Assembly (NCBI RefSeq): GCF_030315685.1
Contig: NZ_JASXSI010000036.1
Location: 1 to 35,868 of the forward strand
Direction: 5' to 3'
From: Gordonia sp. ABSL11-1
GTDB taxonomy: Bacteria; Actinomycetota; Actinomycetes; Mycobacteriales; Mycobacteriaceae
DNA length: 35,868 nt
Shown here piece after piece: positions 33,842-35,868 of this stretch. Below the pieces are notes generated by a model. It worked only from the letters and a program-made list of their open reading frames with translations, ran no database searches and was not told where the DNA came from. Position 1 is the stretch's first letter, and each line of letters begins with the position of its first letter. A program made the translations under genes and the position numbers.

Positions 33842-34651
33842 ATGACCGACAACACGTCAGAAGTCGTCCACACCACGGTCGCCGACGGGATCGTCACGCT
33901 CGAACTCGACTCGCCCGCCAACCGTAATGCGCTGGGTGCATCCCTGGTCGACGGATTGCTGTCCGGGCTGTCGGCTGCCGACGCCGACGCGTCGGTGCGC
34001 GCCGTTGTGCTCACCCATGCCGGCGGAACCTTCTGTGCCGGAGCCGATCTCAGTGAGGCGCTGAAGTCGGGGATGTCGGTGGAGGATGCCTCCGCGCACG
34101 GAACCCGGTCGATGATCGACCTGATGCGGACCATCCTCGAGATGCCCAAACCGGTGATCGCCCGGATCGACGGCCACGTGCGGGCCGGTGGTTTCGGGTT
34201 GATCGGTGCGGCCGACATCGTGCTGGCGGGACCGTCGTGCACGTTCGCGCTGACCGAGGCACGGCTCGGCCTGGCACCGTCGGTCATCTCGCTGGTGCTG
34301 CTGCCACGATTGACGGCGCGAGCAGCCGGCCGGTACTTCCTGTCCGGCGAGACCTTCGACTCCGCGACCGCCGTCCGACTCGGTCTCGTCACTGAGTCGT
34401 TTTCTTCCGCCGACGATCTGGCGGTGGGGCAGGAGACCGTCCTCGCCGGCATCCGTCGGTCGTCGCCCCAGGGACTGGCTGCGTCGAAGGCATTGACCAC
34501 CGCTGCGGTCCTCGCTGGGTTCGCGGAGTCTGCCGCGGCCCGTGCCGAGGAATCGGCGCTGCTGTTCTCCTCTGCGGAGGCCCGCGCGGGGATGGCCGCG
34601 TTCCTGTCGAAGCAGCGTCCGCGCTGGGACCTGACCGCGGACCCGGCATGA
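33842..34651 (+). CDS. Enoyl-CoA hydratase/isomerase family protein (AtuE/LiuC-like)
   Basis: This 269-residue crotonase-fold protein has an oxyanion-hole region AGGTFCAGADLSEAL, then HVRAGGFGLIGAADIVLAG, and ALTEARLGLAPSV with the second active-site Glu. The first active-site Glu of standard enoyl-CoA hydratase (GGGxE) is replaced in GGFGLIG, a pattern also seen in methylglutaconyl-CoA hydratases (LiuC, AtuE). It would hydrate the carboxylated enoyl-CoA. ATG 33842 has AGAGGAG upstream. It is separated from the dehydrogenase by 41 bases, the largest gap in the operon, and overlaps the TetR start (ATGA). Confidence 0.9.
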   Translation: MTDNTSEVVHTTVADGIVTLELDSPANRNALGASLVDGLLSGLSAADADASVRAVVLTHAGGTFCAGADLSEALKSGMSVEDASAHGTRSMIDLMRTILEMPKPVIARIDGHVRAGGFGLIGAADIVLAGPSCTFALTEARLGLAPSVISLVLLPRLTARAAGRYFLSGETFDSATAVRLGLVTESFSSADDLAVGQETVLAGIRRSSPQGLAASKALTTAAVLAGFAESAAARAEESALLFSSAEARAGMAAFLSKQRPRWDLTADPA

Positions 34652-35277
34652 CCTCCTCCGGCACCCGCACCCCGGCGCCCCGCGAACCGCAGCAGGAACG
34701 CTCGCGGATCACGCGAGAACGCCTGCTGCGCTCCGCAATCGAGGCGCTCGCACAGGATGGTTGGGCGTCGGCGACGGTGGCCGCCGTCGCCGAACGTGCC
34801 GGGGTGTCGCGCGGTGCGGCCCAACACCACTTCCCGACCCGCGAGGCGCTGATCACCGCGGTGCTCGAGCAGGTCTTCGACGACATGACCTCGACCGCGT
34901 CGACAGCGATCGCGACCATGCCCGACGACGACACAGGCCGGATCGCCGCTGCCGTCGACCGCGCCGTCGCCATCTATACCGGCACCGAGTTCAAGGCCGC
35001 ACTGCAGGTCTGGGCTGCCGCCGCGTCGGACTCCGCACTGCGCGAGCTGATCCTGCCGATGGAGGACAAGTTCGCTCATGCCGCGCACCAGATGACCGTC
35101 GCGGCTCTGGATCCGGAAGGGCGATACCCTGATTCCCGCCGGATCGCACAGGTGACCCTGGACCTCGCACGCGGCCTCGGCCTCGCCGACACCTTGTCGG
35201 ACGACTCGCGGCGTCGCGCGCAGGTCGTCACGACGTGGACGGAACTGGTCCGGATCACTCTGACTCACACCGCCTGA
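34648..35277 (+). CDS. TetR family transcriptional regulator of the AtuA-type operon
   Basis: This 209-residue regulator has an N-terminal helix-turn-helix: SATVAAVAERAGVSRGAAQHHFPTREALI, about residues 41-69, followed by a helical ligand-binding domain. The ATG overlaps the hydratase stop (ATGA), making it the last gene of the operon. It is therefore the prime candidate to bind the palindrome at 25169-25184 and respond to an acyl-CoA intermediate. The target and ligand are inferred from position only. A short inverted repeat follows nine bases after its stop. Confidence 0.9.
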   Translation: MTSSGTRTPAPREPQQERSRITRERLLRSAIEALAQDGWASATVAAVAERAGVSRGAAQHHFPTREALITAVLEQVFDDMTSTASTAIATMPDDDTGRIAAAVDRAVAIYTGTEFKAALQVWAAAASDSALRELILPMEDKFAHAAHQMTVAALDPEGRYPDSRRIAQVTLDLARGLGLADTLSDDSRRRAQVVTTWTELVRITLTHTA

Positions 35278-35285
35278 CCCAACTC

Positions 35286-35303
35286 GGCGAGTGGTGTCTC
35301 GCC
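35286..35303. terminator. Short hairpin after the TetR gene
   Basis: GGCGAG (35286-35291) and CTCGCC (35298-35303) form a perfect six-base stem with a six-base loop, nine bases after the stop of the operon's last gene. There is no T-tract, so this is a possible high-GC terminator only. The remaining ~200 bases to 35507, between the convergent TetR and HNH genes, hold no gene that I can support. Confidence 0.35.
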
Positions 35304-35507
35304 CGCGGAGGGTATTGCGGCAGGGCATGGATGACCGCTGTGGGTGTCGCGGATCGCGCACACCGGCAGATGGGTTGTCTGCGGGTGCCGTCGGATACGC
35401 GCCATCCTGCGGTGCCGGGTTTCACACTGTGGAGTTGTCAAGGTACGGATGCGGTCCCGGCGTGGCCGGGTGCAGGTTTGGTGGTCGGATCGGTCGGGCG
35501 GGTCAGG

Positions 35508-35868
35508 TCAGGCGGCGGTGGGCAGGTTGTCGAGGGTCAGGGTGCGTCGGCTATAGCTTGGTACGGGTCTTCGTTGGGGGTCGACGGCAACTGGTGGGAT
35601 GAGCCAGGCATGCCGGTCGGCGCCGATGAACACGTCCCATCCGTTGTGGTGGATGTCGGCGTGACACGACGGACACAGCAGGCAGCCGTTTTCCAGGCAG
35701 GTGTCGCCGCCCTGGCTCCAGTGGGTGATGTGGTGGGCGTGGCAGCGTTCGGCGGGCGCACCGCACTTGATGCAGCATCGGTCGCGGATGTAGAGGGCCT
35801 TTCGTTGTGCGGGTGTGAACAGCCGTTTGTCTCTGCCGACGTCGAGGGGCACGGTTTCGCCGTCGACG
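35508..35868 (-). CDS. HNH endonuclease, DUF222/13E12-repeat family, C-terminal part (runs off the window)
   Basis: The frame is open to the right edge, so the N-terminal DUF222 portion is outside the window. About 120 C-terminal residues are visible, with the HNH core: CIKCGAP (zinc CxxC), CHAHHITHWSQGG (catalytic histidines), CLENGCLLCPSCHADIHHNGW (Asn, CxxCH and final His). These proteins occur in many copies in Gordonia, Rhodococcus and Mycobacterium genomes (13E12 family) and have poorly known function, possibly mobile or phage-related nucleases. The gene converges on the TetR gene of the AtuA-type operon. The true start cannot be determined here. Confidence 0.9.
   Translation of the reverse strand, partial: VDGETVPLDVGRDKRLFTPAQRKALYIRDRCCIKCGAPAERCHAHHITHWSQGGDTCLENGCLLCPSCHADIHHNGWDVFIGADRHAWLIPPVAVDPQRRPVPSYSRRTLTLDNLPTAA

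Overview
The window is a high-GC, gene-dense stretch of an actinobacterial chromosome. The best fit is a mycolic-acid actinomycete of the Gordonia/Rhodococcus/Mycobacterium type. Reasons: the cyp51 locus has the same gene order as Mycobacterium tuberculosis Rv0762c-Rv0771 (comparison made from memory of those proteins); a DUF222/13E12-type HNH endonuclease lies at the right edge; TANNNT -10 boxes with apparent leaderless starts occur; and FadD1/FadD17-type acyl-CoA ligases, CGNR regulators and TIGR03084 proteins are typical of the group. No tRNA, rRNA, CRISPR array or insertion sequence was seen. No stretch longer than about 300 bases lacks a gene or gene remnant.

Left part (1-6.2 kb): a G10/C28 homopolymer, a DUF559-like hypothetical protein, a small methyltransferase with a G-rich and hairpin-rich 3' flank, a divergent quinone-oxidoreductase/DUF2277 pair, an amidohydrolase, and an epoxide hydrolase divergent from a CGNR zinc-finger regulator. 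Two related 17-bp operator-like palindromes lie between the last two.

Central part (6.2-19.7 kb): a large divergent catabolic-type locus around a TetR regulator at 12.8 kb. Leftward are an aldehyde dehydrogenase, an SDR, a 3-hydroxyisobutyrate-dehydrogenase-like enzyme, a carboxymuconolactone-decarboxylase-like protein, an alpha/beta hydrolase, a thioesterase, and a heavily decayed zinc alcohol dehydrogenase. Rightward are TetR, CYP123-like P450, SDR, CYP51, a [3Fe-4S] ferredoxin, an NTF2-like protein, a 422-residue protein I cannot name, and a further SDR. Most junctions are 1- or 4-base stop/start overlaps, so translation is probably coupled. Oxidation by the P450s, then alcohol/aldehyde oxidation, CoA-ester or ester hydrolysis is a plausible shared theme, but the substrate is unknown.

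Next (19.7-25.1 kb): a leftward operon of a FadD1-type acyl-CoA ligase, a phosphotransferase broken by one frameshift, and an extended-SDR whose active-site Lys is replaced by Arg. Its promoter carries a KstR-like box. A small exported protein and a double-hotdog thioesterase flank it.

Right part (25.2-35.3 kb): a rightward, tightly overlapping operon of the acyclic-terpene-utilisation (Atu) / leucine-utilisation (Liu) type: TIGR03084 protein, AtuA-family protein, acyl-CoA dehydrogenase, carboxyltransferase, biotin carboxylase/BCCP, a second acyl-CoA dehydrogenase, enoyl-CoA hydratase and TetR. A perfect 16-bp palindrome lies in its promoter region. The logic is acyl-CoA dehydrogenation, biotin-dependent carboxylation at the gamma position of a branched enoyl-CoA, then hydration. 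No lyase is present in the window. The window ends inside the HNH endonuclease gene.
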